DNA from: Gordonia terrae
Lineage (GTDB): Bacteria; Actinomycetota; Actinomycetes; Mycobacteriales; Mycobacteriaceae
DNA: 64,000 nt
Reading direction: 5' to 3'
NCBI RefSeq assembly: GCF_001698225.1
Contig: NZ_CP016594.1
Location: 3,596,001 to 3,660,000 of the forward strand
The notes under the pieces were generated by a model, which saw only the letters and a list, made by a program, of their open reading frames with translations, was not told where the DNA came from and searched no databases. Below are positions 52,371-63,244 of the stretch, piece after piece (within the stretch, counting starts at the first letter, position 1; each line of letters opens with the position of its first letter). The translations under genes were made by a program, and so were the position numbers.

Positions 52371-54445
52371 TCAGGCCGCGAGCCCCCGGCGCCGCAGCAA
52401 CGGGTCTATCCGCGGTCGGCGACCGATCAGGCCTTCGTGCGCGACAAGCGGATCGACGCTGTCGCCGCGGGACAGAGTGGCGTCGGCGAATCGCCGGCCG
52501 TTCTCGCGCTGCAGCCCGCCCTCGGCGAGGAACCACTGCTCGGTCTCGGCGTCGAGCACCTCCGACCAGATGTAGCTGTAGTACCCGGCGGAGTAGCCGC
52601 CGCCGAAGATGTGGTTGAAGTACGCACTCCGGTAGCGCGGCGGGATCAGCTCGGTGTGGAGTCCCGCGTCGGCGAGCGCCTGCGACTCGAAGGTCTCGAC
52701 ATCGGCGATCGCCTCGGCCTCCGACACGGACAGCCGATGCCAGGCGAGGTCCAGGGAGGACGCGGCGAGGTATTCGATGGTCCCGTGTGCAGATTCGGTT
52801 CCGGCCGATTCCCGTGCCGCCTCGGCCAGTTCGGCCGGGATGGGCTCGCCGGTCTCGTGGTGCCGGGCGTAGTTGGCCAGCACTTCGGGGTGCAGCGCCC
52901 ACATCTCGTTCACCTGCGACGGAAACTCGACGAAGTCCCGCGGGACCGACGTACCGGACTGCGACGGGTACTCGACCGACGACAACAGCCCGTGCAGCGC
53001 GTGTCCGAACTCGTGGAAGAGGGTGGTGAGCTGATCCATCGTGAGCAGACACGGCTGTCCGGCATCGGGCTTGGTCAGGTTCAGCACGTTCACGATGATC
53101 GGATGGGTCTGCAGCACCGACGACTGGTCGACGATGTTGTTCATCCATGCGCCACCGCGTTTCGACGGTCGGGCATAGAAGTCGCCGAGGAACAGGCCGA
53201 TGCCGACGCCCGTGTCGTCGCGCACCTCCCACGCGCGTACGTCCGGGTGATACAGCGGCAGATCGGTCAGCTCGACGAAGCGCAGTCCGTACAACGTGTT
53301 CGCGGCGTGGAAGACGCCCCGGGTCAGCACCGTGTCGAGTTCGCAGTAGTCCGCGAACCCGTCGAGTGGCACCGACGCCTGCGACCGCTTCTCGCGGTCG
53401 AGCCAGTACGTGAGATCGGCGGGACCGATCGGCACATCGCCCGCGAATTCGGTGAGACGGGTGAGTTCGCGGCCGCCGGCACGCATGGCCGACGCGTTGA
53501 GTTCCCGGAGCATGTCGTCGACCGCCGCCGGGTTCGGTGCGGTCTGCTCGGCGATGACGAACTCGGCATGGTCGCGGTAACCGAGCAATTCGGCGCGCCG
53601 CGCCCGCAAGCGGACGATCTCGAGGACCAGGTCGCGGGTGTCGTGCTCGTTGCCTCGAGCGCACCGGTTCACCGATGCTTCGAACACCCGTTGCCGCACA
53701 TCGGCGTTCGCCAGTTCGGTCAGCACCGACTGGCTCGTCGGCAACTCGAGCGTGATGAGGTGCCCGTTCTCGTGTCCCGCCTCGATCGCGGCGCGTCGCG
53801 CGGCCGCGATCTGCCCGGCGGACAGGCCGTCGAGGTCGGTTGCGTCGCCGACGAGAACCGCCGATTCGTTGGTGTCGTCGAGGATCTTCTGGGAGAACGT
53901 CGTAGTGAGATAGGCCAGCCGGGAGGCGATCTCGCGCATCTCCTGCTGCGCGTCGGCCGGGAGTCCGGCGCCGGCGCGAACGGATTCCCGGTACCGCTTG
54001 TCGAGCAGCCGACGCTGCGGCTCGGTGAGGCCGAGATCGTCGGCGCGCGCGTGGAGGTCGGAGATGCGCTCGAACAGAACCTGATTCATCGCGATCGTGT
54101 TCGCGTGATCGGTGAGGAGCGTCGAGAGCTCCTGGGAGATCTCGTTCCGCTTCGGGTTCGTGTCCGGTCCCACGAGGTTGAAGAAGATGCCCGACGCCCG
54201 GGCCAGATCGCGACCCGAGAGCTCGAGCGCCTCGATCGTGTTGACGAACGTGGGCGCTGCGACCTCGGCCGCGATCGCTTCCACCTCGGCGACATGTGAC
54301 GCCATGGCCGAGGTGAACGCCGGCAGGAAGTCGTCGTCGGAGATCGACCTGAAGTCGGGGAGATCGTAGGGCAGACCGCTGTGTACCAGTACCGGATTCA
54401 CGCTCGTGGCGCCCTGCCCTGCAGCCATCGTCTCCCCTTCGGTCA

Positions 54446-54449
<4 letters not shown>
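52371..54449 (-). CDS. M3-family metallopeptidase (dipeptidyl carboxypeptidase/oligopeptidase-like)
   Basis: 692-residue cytosolic zinc peptidase of the thimet oligopeptidase family (Dcp/PrlC-like). The zinc motif HEFGH starts at about His479, with [10 protein letters not shown] and [18 protein letters not shown] further along. No signal peptide. Degrades short peptides left by ATP-dependent proteases. The start overlaps the lepA stop; GTG 54449, ATG 54446 or ATG 54428 (after GGGGAG) are all possible. The CDF gene follows. Confidence 0.92.
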
Positions 54450-56302
<1,853 letters not shown>

Positions 56303-56440
56303 GGGAACTACTCCTCGAACGAGAACTGCGGTAGAGAACGGATGCGGATACAGGTTGTGGTCCAGTTTCTCATGACCGGCCGACGCACCGCGCCCGGCCA
56401 CGTTTCCATCAGGCCCGCGAACACGCGGCGAGGCGCTACC

Positions 56441-57130
56441 GTGGCAGCCGTGTCCGCGTCCACCGTCACCACCATCGAGTCCGACGACGTCGCCGCCGAG
56501 GTCCACCGTCCGGGCACCCCGGGTCGGGCCACGTTCGTCCTCGCGCACGGCGCGGGCGGTAATCGCGACGCCGTGATCCTCCGCGCCCTGGCCGACGAGC
56601 TGTGCGACCGCGGGTTCGTCGTCGCCCGCATCGACCTGCCGTACCGGCGACGTCGCCCCAAGGGACCGCCCAGCCCGTCGACCTCACCCGCCGACCGGGA
56701 CGGGATCCGTGCGGCGTGTGCCACGTTCCGCGGCGAGTCCGACGGGCCGCTGTTCGTCGGCGGACACTCCTATGGTGGCCGGCAGGCCTCGATGGCCGTC
56801 GCCGACGACGGGCGGGCCCTGGCCGACGGTCTGCTGCTGACGTCCTATCCGCTGCATCCCCCCGGCAAACCCGACCGGCTGCGCACCGAGCACCTGCCGT
56901 CGATCACCGTGCCCACGCTCGTGGTCCACGGCAGCACCGACCCGTTCGGCACCACCGACGAGATGAGCCGGGCCATCGCTCTCATCGATGCGCCGACGCA
57001 CATCGTCGAACTGGAGAAGGTCGGACACGACCTCAATCCGAAGCGGAAGCCGACCGCGTCTCTCACCGCCGACGCGGTACGCGACTTCCTGTTGCCCCTG
57101 TTCCCGGATACCGAGGAGACACACCAGTGA
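56441..57130 (+). CDS. Alpha/beta hydrolase (KANL3/Tex30-like)
   Basis: About 229 residues with [13 protein letters not shown], nucleophile [11 protein letters not shown], acid in HGSTDPFG and base His in KVGHDLNP. Fits the Tex30/KANL3-type hydrolase family; no substrate known. Starts GTG 56441 or GTG 56450 are both possible, neither with a strong ribosome-binding site; the first is preceded by GAGGCG. Divergent from lepA. Its stop overlaps the PemK-like gene (GTGA). Confidence 0.85.
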   Translation: MAAVSASTVTTIESDDVAAEVHRPGTPGRATFVLAHGAGGNRDAVILRALADELCDRGFVVARIDLPYRRRRPKGPPSPSTSPADRDGIRAACATFRGESDGPLFVGGHSYGGRQASMAVADDGRALADGLLLTSYPLHPPGKPDRLRTEHLPSITVPTLVVHGSTDPFGTTDEMSRAIALIDAPTHIVELEKVGHDLNPKRKPTASLTADAVRDFLLPLFPDTEETHQ

Positions 57131-57552
57131 CCAGCCGCGACGTCCGGCCCGATCTCAGGCCGACCGGCGACCTCGCCCGCACCATCAGCTACTCCCCCGA
57201 CCTCGACGGCGACGCCGATCCGGGCGAGATCGTGTGGACCTGGGTCGCCTACGAGGACGATCCGAGCCAGGGGAAGGACCGGCCGGTACTGGTCGTCGGC
57301 CGCGACGCCCGTGCCGAACAGGCCGACACCGTGCTCGGCCTCATGCTGTCGAGCAAGGACCACCGGTCCGACGGCAATTGGCTTCCCGTGGGATCGGGCC
57401 CATGGGACTCCCAGGGCCGGCCCAGCTTCGTCCGCCTCGACCGCGTGCTCGTCGTCGACGATGACGGAATCCGCCGGGAGGGAGCGATTCTCGGTCGTCC
57501 GACGTTCGACGCCATCGCGAACGAACTGCGCGAACACCACGGCTGGCGGTGA
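57127..57552 (+). CDS. PemK/MazF-like fold protein without antitoxin
   Basis: 141 residues. DPGEIVWTWVAYEDDPSQGKDRPVLVVGRD is the PemK-like strand entry, with GLMLSSKDHR and a conserved C-terminal RREGAILGRPTFDAIANEL. Often labelled a type II toxin, but no antitoxin gene is beside it and it is coupled by GTGA to a hydrolase gene. Same position as Rv2405 beside lepA. A housekeeping role fits as well as a toxin role. Confidence 0.75.
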   Translation: MTSRDVRPDLRPTGDLARTISYSPDLDGDADPGEIVWTWVAYEDDPSQGKDRPVLVVGRDARAEQADTVLGLMLSSKDHRSDGNWLPVGSGPWDSQGRPSFVRLDRVLVVDDDGIRREGAILGRPTFDAIANELREHHGWR

Positions 57553-57565
57553 CCGGCGTGAATCC

Positions 57566-58414
57566 TCAGGCGAGCCTGGTGATCTCGACGATGACGTCAA
57601 GATCGGTGGCACCCCCGCCGGTGTAGATGCCTTTCAGCGGCGACACGTCGGCGTAGTCACGGCCCACCCCGACCGACACATGCTGTTCGGTGATCGGTGT
57701 GTCGTTGGTGGGGTCGTAACCCCACCAGCCACCGGTCCACGCCTCGATCCAGGCGTGGCTCTGCCCCTGCACCGTCTTGTCGATCTCGGCGTCGGGTTCG
57801 GGATGGAGATAGCCGGATACGTACCGAGCAGGGATGCCGAGACCGCGGAGCATCAACAGGGTCAGGTGCGCATAGTCCTGACACACGCCTTTACGATCGG
57901 TCCACGCATCGACGGCCGTCGTGTGCACCCCGGTGGTCCCCGGCACGTACTCCATCTCGGTGTGGACGAACCGGCTCACCTCTTCGACCGCCTCCTGCGG
58001 CGTCAGGCCCTTGGTCACTCTCTTGGCTGTCGACAACAGCTGCCTGTTTCTCGCCACGAATTCTGTGTACGAGAGCATTTCGTCGTACCGGTCTTTCACG
58101 GCGTCGCCGTTGATGTCATCCCACGAGGCCTCGTCGTCCTCGGACGGACGATGTCCGCGCTCGGTCTCGACGACCGACAGTCCCGAGACCTCGAGTTCGT
58201 GGTGCGGGGCATGCAGATCGAATGCGGTGACCGCCGTGCCCCAGTAATCCGTGTAGCGGTAGGACCTCGTCGCGGGGATGGTCTCGACGCGGTTCACGAT
58301 GACGTTCTGCCTGGTGTCACTGCGGGGAGTGAGCCGGGCTTCGTTGTACGACGAGGTGACCGGGCTGTGGTAGGCGAAACCGGTGGAATGGACGACACGC
58401 AGGCGCCAGCTCAC
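57566..58414 (-). CDS. Transglutaminase-like cysteine protease-fold protein
   Basis: 282 residues with an N-terminal beta domain (VVHSTGFAYHSPVTSSYNEARLTP) and the transglutaminase core: Cys178 (GVCQDYAH), His220 (QSHAW), Asp234 (GYDPTND). Paired with alpha-E and circularly permuted ATP-grasp genes in a conserved operon (Rv2409c-Rv2411c order), thought to handle peptides. GTG 58414 overlaps the alpha-E stop. The substrate is unknown. Confidence 0.93.
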   Translation of the reverse strand: MSWRLRVVHSTGFAYHSPVTSSYNEARLTPRSDTRQNVIVNRVETIPATRSYRYTDYWGTAVTAFDLHAPHHELEVSGLSVVETERGHRPSEDDEASWDDINGDAVKDRYDEMLSYTEFVARNRQLLSTAKRVTKGLTPQEAVEEVSRFVHTEMEYVPGTTGVHTTAVDAWTDRKGVCQDYAHLTLLMLRGLGIPARYVSGYLHPEPDAEIDKTVQGQSHAWIEAWTGGWWGYDPTNDTPITEQHVSVGVGRDYADVSPLKGIYTGGGATDLDVIVEITRLA

Positions 58415-59388
58415 AGTTCACTCTCCTCGATGACGTGCGAGTCGCTGACCCGGGCGTCGGCCCACGAGACATAGGGCGACACATGGAAATACTGTTTCGT
58501 GACGGCTTCGTTCACGGCCTGGCAGGTGTCCTGCAGGTCGACGAGGCGGTCCTGCAGATCGTCGAGCAACTTCCCCGGCTCGAGGAACTCCAGCGAACTG
58601 CGCGCACGACCGAGGAGCAGTTGCGCCTCCGCCTGGGCGCCGACCCTGCTGGGCCCCTTCTCGAGCTGGCCCAGATTGTGCTCGGCGACGCTGAGCGCGT
58701 GGAAGATCGACCGCGGGAACAGTCGGTCGAGGAGCATGAACTCGACGATGTTCTCCGCGTCCAGGACACCGCGGTAGGTGCGCAGGTAGGTGTCGTGCCC
58801 GCCGGCGGACACGAGCACGTTGACCCATGCCGGCGACGACGTCCGATCACCGGCGCGGGACAACAACATCCGGATCGTCATGTCGACCCGCTCCACCGAC
58901 CGGCCCAGCAACAGGTACCGGTAGCCGTCGTCGTGGCTGAGGGTCGCATCGGCGAGGCCGGCGAACATCGCCGCCCGGTTCTTCACATACGACAGGAACT
59001 CGTGCGGACCGAGACGACGTGACCGACGCTCGGCGGCGTCGAGCCCGTTGTAGGTGGTGTTCAAGCACTCCCACAACTCGCTCGAGGTGACCTCGCGCGC
59101 GCCGCGGGCATTCTCCCGCGCCGCGCGGATGAGGTCGACGATCGATCCCACCGCATCGGCGTCGTAGGCGACGCGCTCGGTCAGCGACCAGACATCGAGT
59201 TCGTCGTCGTCCTCCGGCGCCGTGAGACCGAGCACCTGGATGATCAGTCGCGCCTGCCGGTCGACGTCGACCGTGGTGTCCTCGAGGATCTGGTGGATCG
59301 CGACGTCGAGGATTCGCGCCATGTCATCGGCGCGCTCGACGTACCTGCCGATCCAGTACAGCGACTCCGCGTTCCGGGCCAGCATCAT
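58411..59388 (-). CDS. Alpha-E domain protein (DUF403)
   Basis: 325-residue all-helical protein, starting MMLARNAESLYWIGRYVERADDMAR as usual for the family. Function unproven; always linked with the permuted ATP-grasp protein, suggesting it binds or presents that enzyme's product. Overlaps the ATP-grasp stop by ATGA and the transglutaminase start by GTGA. Confidence 0.93.
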   Translation of the reverse strand: MMLARNAESLYWIGRYVERADDMARILDVAIHQILEDTTVDVDRQARLIIQVLGLTAPEDDDELDVWSLTERVAYDADAVGSIVDLIRAARENARGAREVTSSELWECLNTTYNGLDAAERRSRRLGPHEFLSYVKNRAAMFAGLADATLSHDDGYRYLLLGRSVERVDMTIRMLLSRAGDRTSSPAWVNVLVSAGGHDTYLRTYRGVLDAENIVEFMLLDRLFPRSIFHALSVAEHNLGQLEKGPSRVGAQAEAQLLLGRARSSLEFLEPGKLLDDLQDRLVDLQDTCQAVNEAVTKQYFHVSPYVSWADARVSDSHVIEESEL

Positions 59389-61247
59389 CGGACGTCACCG
59401 CCCTGCCGCTGCGACATCGTGCCGGACCGGGTTGCCCTGCCGGGCAGAGACATCGAATCCAGTTGCTGCGTCATGTCACCCAGCTGCTGGGTCATCGAAC
59501 CCTGCTGTTGCTGCTGGGTCTGCGTGTGTACCGGATCGGGGGCGCTCTCGGCGGGGCGGGCGGCGGCGACGCCGCTCGTCGTGACGACTTTCGCACCCGA
59601 CAGCTCGCGATCCCCCTCCGAGGTGCGCGAGGCGAGCACCCAGGTGTCCTTGGAACCGCCGCCCTGGCTCGAGTTCACGACCAGCGATCCCTCGGGGAGC
59701 GCGACCCGGGTGAGACCGCCGGGCAGGACCCACACGGACTCACCGTCGTTGACCGCGAACGGACGCAGGTCGACGTGGCGCGGACGGATGTCGTCGCCGA
59801 TCTTGGTCGGCACCGTCGACAGCTGCACCACCGGCTGCGCGATCCACCCGCGCGGGTCGTTGCGGACCTTGCGCGCCAGGGCGTCCAATTCGGCCCCGGT
59901 CGCGTCGGGTCCGAAGACGATGCCGTATCCACCCGACCCCTCAACGGGTTTGACGACGAGTTCGTCGATGCGGTCGAGCACCTCCTCGCACTCGTCGGGC
60001 AGCCAGCAGCGCAACGTGTCCACGTTCTGCAGGCTCGGCTTCTCGCCGAGGTAGTACTGGATGATCTCCGGGACGTAGGTGTAGATCAGCTTGTCGTCGC
60101 CGACGCCGTTGCCGACGGCGCTGGAGATCACGACGTTGCCCGCGCGGGCCGCGTTGAGCAGGCCGGCCACACCGAGCATCGAATCCGGGCGGAACTGCAT
60201 GGGGTCGAGGTAGTCGTCGTCGATGCGTCGGTAGATGACGTCGACCCGCTGCTCGCCCTCGGTGGTGCGCATGTACACGACGTTGTCGCGGCAGAAGAGG
60301 TCTCGACCCTCCACCAGCTCGACGCCCATCAGCCGCGCCAGCAGCGAGTGCTCGAAGTAAGCGGAGTTCGCCACACCGGGGGTGAGCACGACGATGTTCG
60401 GGTCGGCCTCGTTGAACGCTGCCGATGCACGCAGGGCGCGGAGCAGGTGACTCGGATAGTCGGCGACCGCGCGGACCTTGTGCTTGGAGAACAGGTCTGG
60501 GAACACGCGCGCCATGGCCCGCCGGTTCTCGAGCACATAGGACACGCCCGACGGCGACCGCAGGTTGTCCTCGAGGACGCGGAAGTCACCGTTCTCGTCG
60601 CGGATGAGGTCGATACCCGCGACGTGGATGCGAACACCGTTGGGCGGGCGGATGTTTGCGGCCTGCCGGTGAAAGTGCTCGCAGGAGTGGACGAGCCGCT
60701 TGGGCAACACCCCGTCGCGCAGGATCTCCTGCTCGCCGTAGATGTCGTCGAGGAAGAGTTCGAGGGCCTGCACGCGCTGGGTGATGCCGGCCTCGAGCTT
60801 GTTCCATTCCGCCGCCGAGATCACCCGCGGCACAACATCCAACGGGAACGGACGCTCCTTGCCCGAGAGCGAGAACGTCACCCCCTGGTCGAGGTAGGCG
60901 CGCCCGAGTGCTTCCACCCGGGCCTCGACGAGGTCGGACTGATCCTCGTCGGCCATCGCCTTGTAGATGCCGCGGTAGGGCGTGCGCACCTCGCCGGCGG
61001 CGTCGAACATCTCGTCATAAGCCTTGCCGTACGGGCCTTTTGCGTACCCGCCGAAGTTGCCGGTGAAGTTGTCCCCGGACGCGTTGTCGCCCGCACCCTT
61101 CGACGATCGGCCGCCGGAACCAGAACCCTTGGTCGAGCCGGATCGTCCGGCGGCCGGCCGCCCGGACGAGGTGGACGACGCCGCTTTCGCGGCTGCGGAC
61201 TTACGCGCCGCCTTCTTGGCTGGCGCACTTGTCGATGCGGGGGTCAT
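59385..61247 (-). CDS. Circularly permuted ATP-grasp protein
   Basis: 620 residues. Core includes EDNLRSPSGVSYVLENRRAM, VGNGVGDDKLIYTYVPEII and VKPVEGSGGYGIVFGP (ATP-grasp loop). A ~50-residue Ala/Lys/Ser/Gly-rich N-terminus (histone-like) and a Gln-rich tail (QTQQQQQGSMTQQLGDMTQQ) extend the core. Ligase chemistry, probably peptide bond formation with ATP, is predicted; acceptor unknown. ATG 61247 begins the operon with alpha-E and transglutaminase. Confidence 0.93.
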   Translation of the reverse strand: MTPASTSAPAKKAARKSAAAKAASSTSSGRPAAGRSGSTKGSGSGGRSSKGAGDNASGDNFTGNFGGYAKGPYGKAYDEMFDAAGEVRTPYRGIYKAMADEDQSDLVEARVEALGRAYLDQGVTFSLSGKERPFPLDVVPRVISAAEWNKLEAGITQRVQALELFLDDIYGEQEILRDGVLPKRLVHSCEHFHRQAANIRPPNGVRIHVAGIDLIRDENGDFRVLEDNLRSPSGVSYVLENRRAMARVFPDLFSKHKVRAVADYPSHLLRALRASAAFNEADPNIVVLTPGVANSAYFEHSLLARLMGVELVEGRDLFCRDNVVYMRTTEGEQRVDVIYRRIDDDYLDPMQFRPDSMLGVAGLLNAARAGNVVISSAVGNGVGDDKLIYTYVPEIIQYYLGEKPSLQNVDTLRCWLPDECEEVLDRIDELVVKPVEGSGGYGIVFGPDATGAELDALARKVRNDPRGWIAQPVVQLSTVPTKIGDDIRPRHVDLRPFAVNDGESVWVLPGGLTRVALPEGSLVVNSSQGGGSKDTWVLASRTSEGDRELSGAKVVTTSGVAAARPAESAPDPVHTQTQQQQQGSMTQQLGDMTQQLDSMSLPGRATRSGTMSQRQGGDVR

Positions 61248-61313
61248 AAACTGCCATGGTGCTACAGAATGTCGAAATCGGCAGGACGTCGACCGGCCGT
61301 GTCACCGTCGAAG

Positions 61314-61358
61314 CCGGACCGCCGTCCGGCGCGCGTCGATCACGATGATCGACGCGCG
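61314..61358 (-). terminator. Two consecutive hairpins at the sulfotransferase 3' end
   Basis: The first, read on the minus strand, pairs 61347-61358 with 61330-61341 (12 bp, 5-base loop) and spans the stop codon. The second pairs CCGGAC (61314-61319) with GTCCGG (61324-61329) around a 4-base loop. Compact, GC-rich, no U-tract; suited to ending the sulfotransferase transcript ahead of the ATP-grasp gene. Confidence 0.6.
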
Positions 61359-62497
61359 GCGATCACCCGCCGCTTGACCCTGCGCAACACATTCGCCGCT
61401 CGCGTCCGCGCACGCGGACCCACCTTGGGCAGCGGCGCCGCCAACACCATCGCCGCGATGGTGTCGAGCGCGACGTCGAGCACCTCGCCGTCCGAGGGCG
61501 ACGGTACGTCGCCGGCGTCGTGCTGGGGCGACACCACCAGATCGTCGAGATCGCCGGCGACGTCGTAGCCGGCCGCACGGACCGCCGTGACCATCCGCCG
61601 CGACTCCCCCGCCGCCCATTCCCGACTCTTGTCCGAGAGCCCCTGCGGCGGACCGGAGGGCGCCTCGAACAGGATCTCCCCGATCAGCTGTCCCTTGATG
61701 ATCCGCTCGTACCGGCGCCATTCGATGGTCTCGGGCTGCAGGCGGCGGTTGAGGCCGCGCAGGAACTCGGCCTGCGGTGCGGACAGCGAACTGTTCAGGC
61801 TGGGGACGGGAATGCGTAGCGGGGTGGGGTCGATGTCCATCACCCGCAGGAACCGATCCCACAACGTGTCACCCCGCGCGGCCCCACGCCCCGGCACGGT
61901 GACGACGTGTACGCGCTCGGGTCCGACGAATCGCGACCAGCGTTCCAGGATGCCGATGTAGTCCTGGAACTCCCAGAACGGTTCCTCGTCCATGTCGACG
62001 GCCGGGGATTCGAGCGCGACGGCCCCATCGTTGCGGCGCCCCTCGGATGCGAACGCCACCGAGTCGACGAACTCGTCGAACGACGCCCGACGCTGGTTCT
62101 TGACGTTCTCCTGCCAGACCGACGGGAGCTGACGGCCCAGGTCCCGCACGGTCGCGATCACATGCACCTCGTCGGCGAAGGACAGATCGGCCAGCAGCCG
62201 CTCGATCTGCTCGACGGTCGCGGTGCTGTAGAGCTCGTGCGAGAGCAGCGACGCCTGCGGCCAGGCCCGGATCTGACCGAGCAGCTTCGGCCAGGTGCCC
62301 GCGAACGCGGGATCGACCCAGTCGAGGTAGCGGTCCGGCTGCAGGTGCACTGCGGCATGGAAGTGATCGGAGATCACGTTGCCCGGATACAACAGCCCGG
62401 ACGACTGCAATGCCAGGTCTCGGTTTCGCCAGAGGCGATCCTGGAGGTGGGTGGTCCCGGTCTTGGGAAGGCCGATGTGCACATAAACGACGGACAT
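61340..62497 (-). CDS. Sulfotransferase-like P-loop protein
   Basis: 385 residues. The N-terminal GLPKTGTTHLQ (about 9-19) is the PAPS-binding loop of sulfotransferases, preceded by a hydrophobic strand (VVYVHI). A second region, VIATVRDLGRQLPSVWQ, resembles the 3'-phosphate-binding segment. The last ~90 residues are basic and differ from the core. Acceptor unknown. PAPS would be needed, yet no APS kinase is in this window. ATG 62497. Divergent from rpsT. Confidence 0.8.
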   Translation of the reverse strand: MSVVYVHIGLPKTGTTHLQDRLWRNRDLALQSSGLLYPGNVISDHFHAAVHLQPDRYLDWVDPAFAGTWPKLLGQIRAWPQASLLSHELYSTATVEQIERLLADLSFADEVHVIATVRDLGRQLPSVWQENVKNQRRASFDEFVDSVAFASEGRRNDGAVALESPAVDMDEEPFWEFQDYIGILERWSRFVGPERVHVVTVPGRGAARGDTLWDRFLRVMDIDPTPLRIPVPSLNSSLSAPQAEFLRGLNRRLQPETIEWRRYERIIKGQLIGEILFEAPSGPPQGLSDKSREWAAGESRRMVTAVRAAGYDVAGDLDDLVVSPQHDAGDVPSPSDGEVLDVALDTIAAMVLAAPLPKVGPRARTRAANVLRRVKRRVIAARRSS

Positions 62498-62576
62498 GAT
62501 GAGTCCACCGTAGACTTGAACTCACGATGATTCTTATTGCCCGGCGTGGCGGCCGGGTGTGTCTGCGGCGCGGATT

Positions 62577-62604
62577 TTGGCGGGCCGAACCCGACTGGTA
62601 ATGT
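62577..62604 (+). promoter_or_regulatory. Candidate sigma-70-type promoter for rpsT
   Basis: TTGGCG (62577-62582), 16-base spacer, TAATGT (62599-62604), with TGG just before the -10 (extended -10). Transcription would start about 125 bases before the rpsT GTG, leaving a long 5' leader, as is usual for ribosomal protein genes. A feedback element is not recognised in that leader. Confidence 0.5.
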
Positions 62605-62736
62605 TGTGCGCTGTTGCGGTGACGCCGCGGAGATCCTCCGCGCGCCGACGCCGCCAGGTGCGAGTTCGGCCCCCGCGGCCGACCGCCCGACCCGAACAGA
62701 CAGACATATCCACCAGCAACGACAGAGGTAACACGC

Positions 62737-62997
62737 GTGGCAAACATCAAGTCTCAGATCAAGCGCAATCGCACCAACGAAGCGAACCGCCAGCGCAACC
62801 AGTCGGTGAAGTCGGCCCTTCGTACCGCGATCCGCAGCTTCCGTGAGGCTGTCGAGTCCGGCGACAAGGCGAAGGCTGCCGAGCTCGGCCAGACCGCCAG
62901 CCGCAAGCTCGACAAGGCTGCCAGCAAGGGTGTCATCCACGCCAACCAGGCCGCCAACAAGAAGTCGGCCATCGCCCTCGCGGTCAACAAGCTCTGA
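62737..62997 (+). CDS. rpsT: 30S ribosomal protein S20
   Basis: 86-residue basic helical protein of the small subunit: [20 protein letters not shown] at the N-terminus and [17 protein letters not shown] near the end. GTG start at 62737 preceded by AGAGG. Single gene between divergent sulfotransferase and convergent holA, as in M. tuberculosis (Rv2412). Confidence 0.98.
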   Translation: MANIKSQIKRNRTNEANRQRNQSVKSALRTAIRSFREAVESGDKAKAAELGQTASRKLDKAASKGVIHANQAANKKSAIALAVNKL

Positions 62998-63055
62998 TCT
63001 GACACCGACCCCGGTCGGTCCGACGGTTCGTCCGTCGCCACATCTTCATACCTTC

Positions 63056-63094
63056 GCTCACCCCGGCAGCATCCACGCGGTTGCCGGGGTGAGC
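63056..63094 (+). terminator. rpsT terminator-like hairpin
   Basis: GCTCACCCCGGCA (63056-63068) pairs perfectly with TGCCGGGGTGAGC (63082-63094), 13 bp with a 13-base loop, 59 bases after the rpsT stop. Short T-rich stretch (GCGTTTCTC) follows. An additional small hairpin ACCGACC/GGTCGGT lies at 63004-63019. Confidence 0.7.
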
Positions 63095-63128
63095 GGCGTT
63101 TCTCAACCCTTAACGAGTGAGCCAGCCC

Positions 63129-63205
63129 TTGCTGGTCGAGGCGCCCACGTCGCCCCACTGCTGGTTGAGCCGGCCCCGAGCGGAGCGAGGCGCCGAGTCG
63201 AAGCC
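63129..63205. repeat. REP-like intergenic element between rpsT and holA
   Basis: Contains TTGCTGGTCGAGGCGCC (63129-63145) and a related longer copy CTGCTGGTTGAGCCGGCC with GAGCGGAGCGAGGCGCC downstream (63158-63205). The GAGCGGAGCGAG core resembles the GAGCGAAGCGAG core of the palindrome at 28191-28292 (reverse complement), suggesting one dispersed family. Confidence 0.55.
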
Positions 63206-63244
63206 ACTCCCCGCGCCCACCTCTCGGAGTCGACCGAACGACGC

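Noticed and set aside
62577..62736. Regulatory RNA or tRNA in the rpsT leader
   Set aside because: No cloverleaf or known ribosomal-protein leader structure could be recognised by eye.
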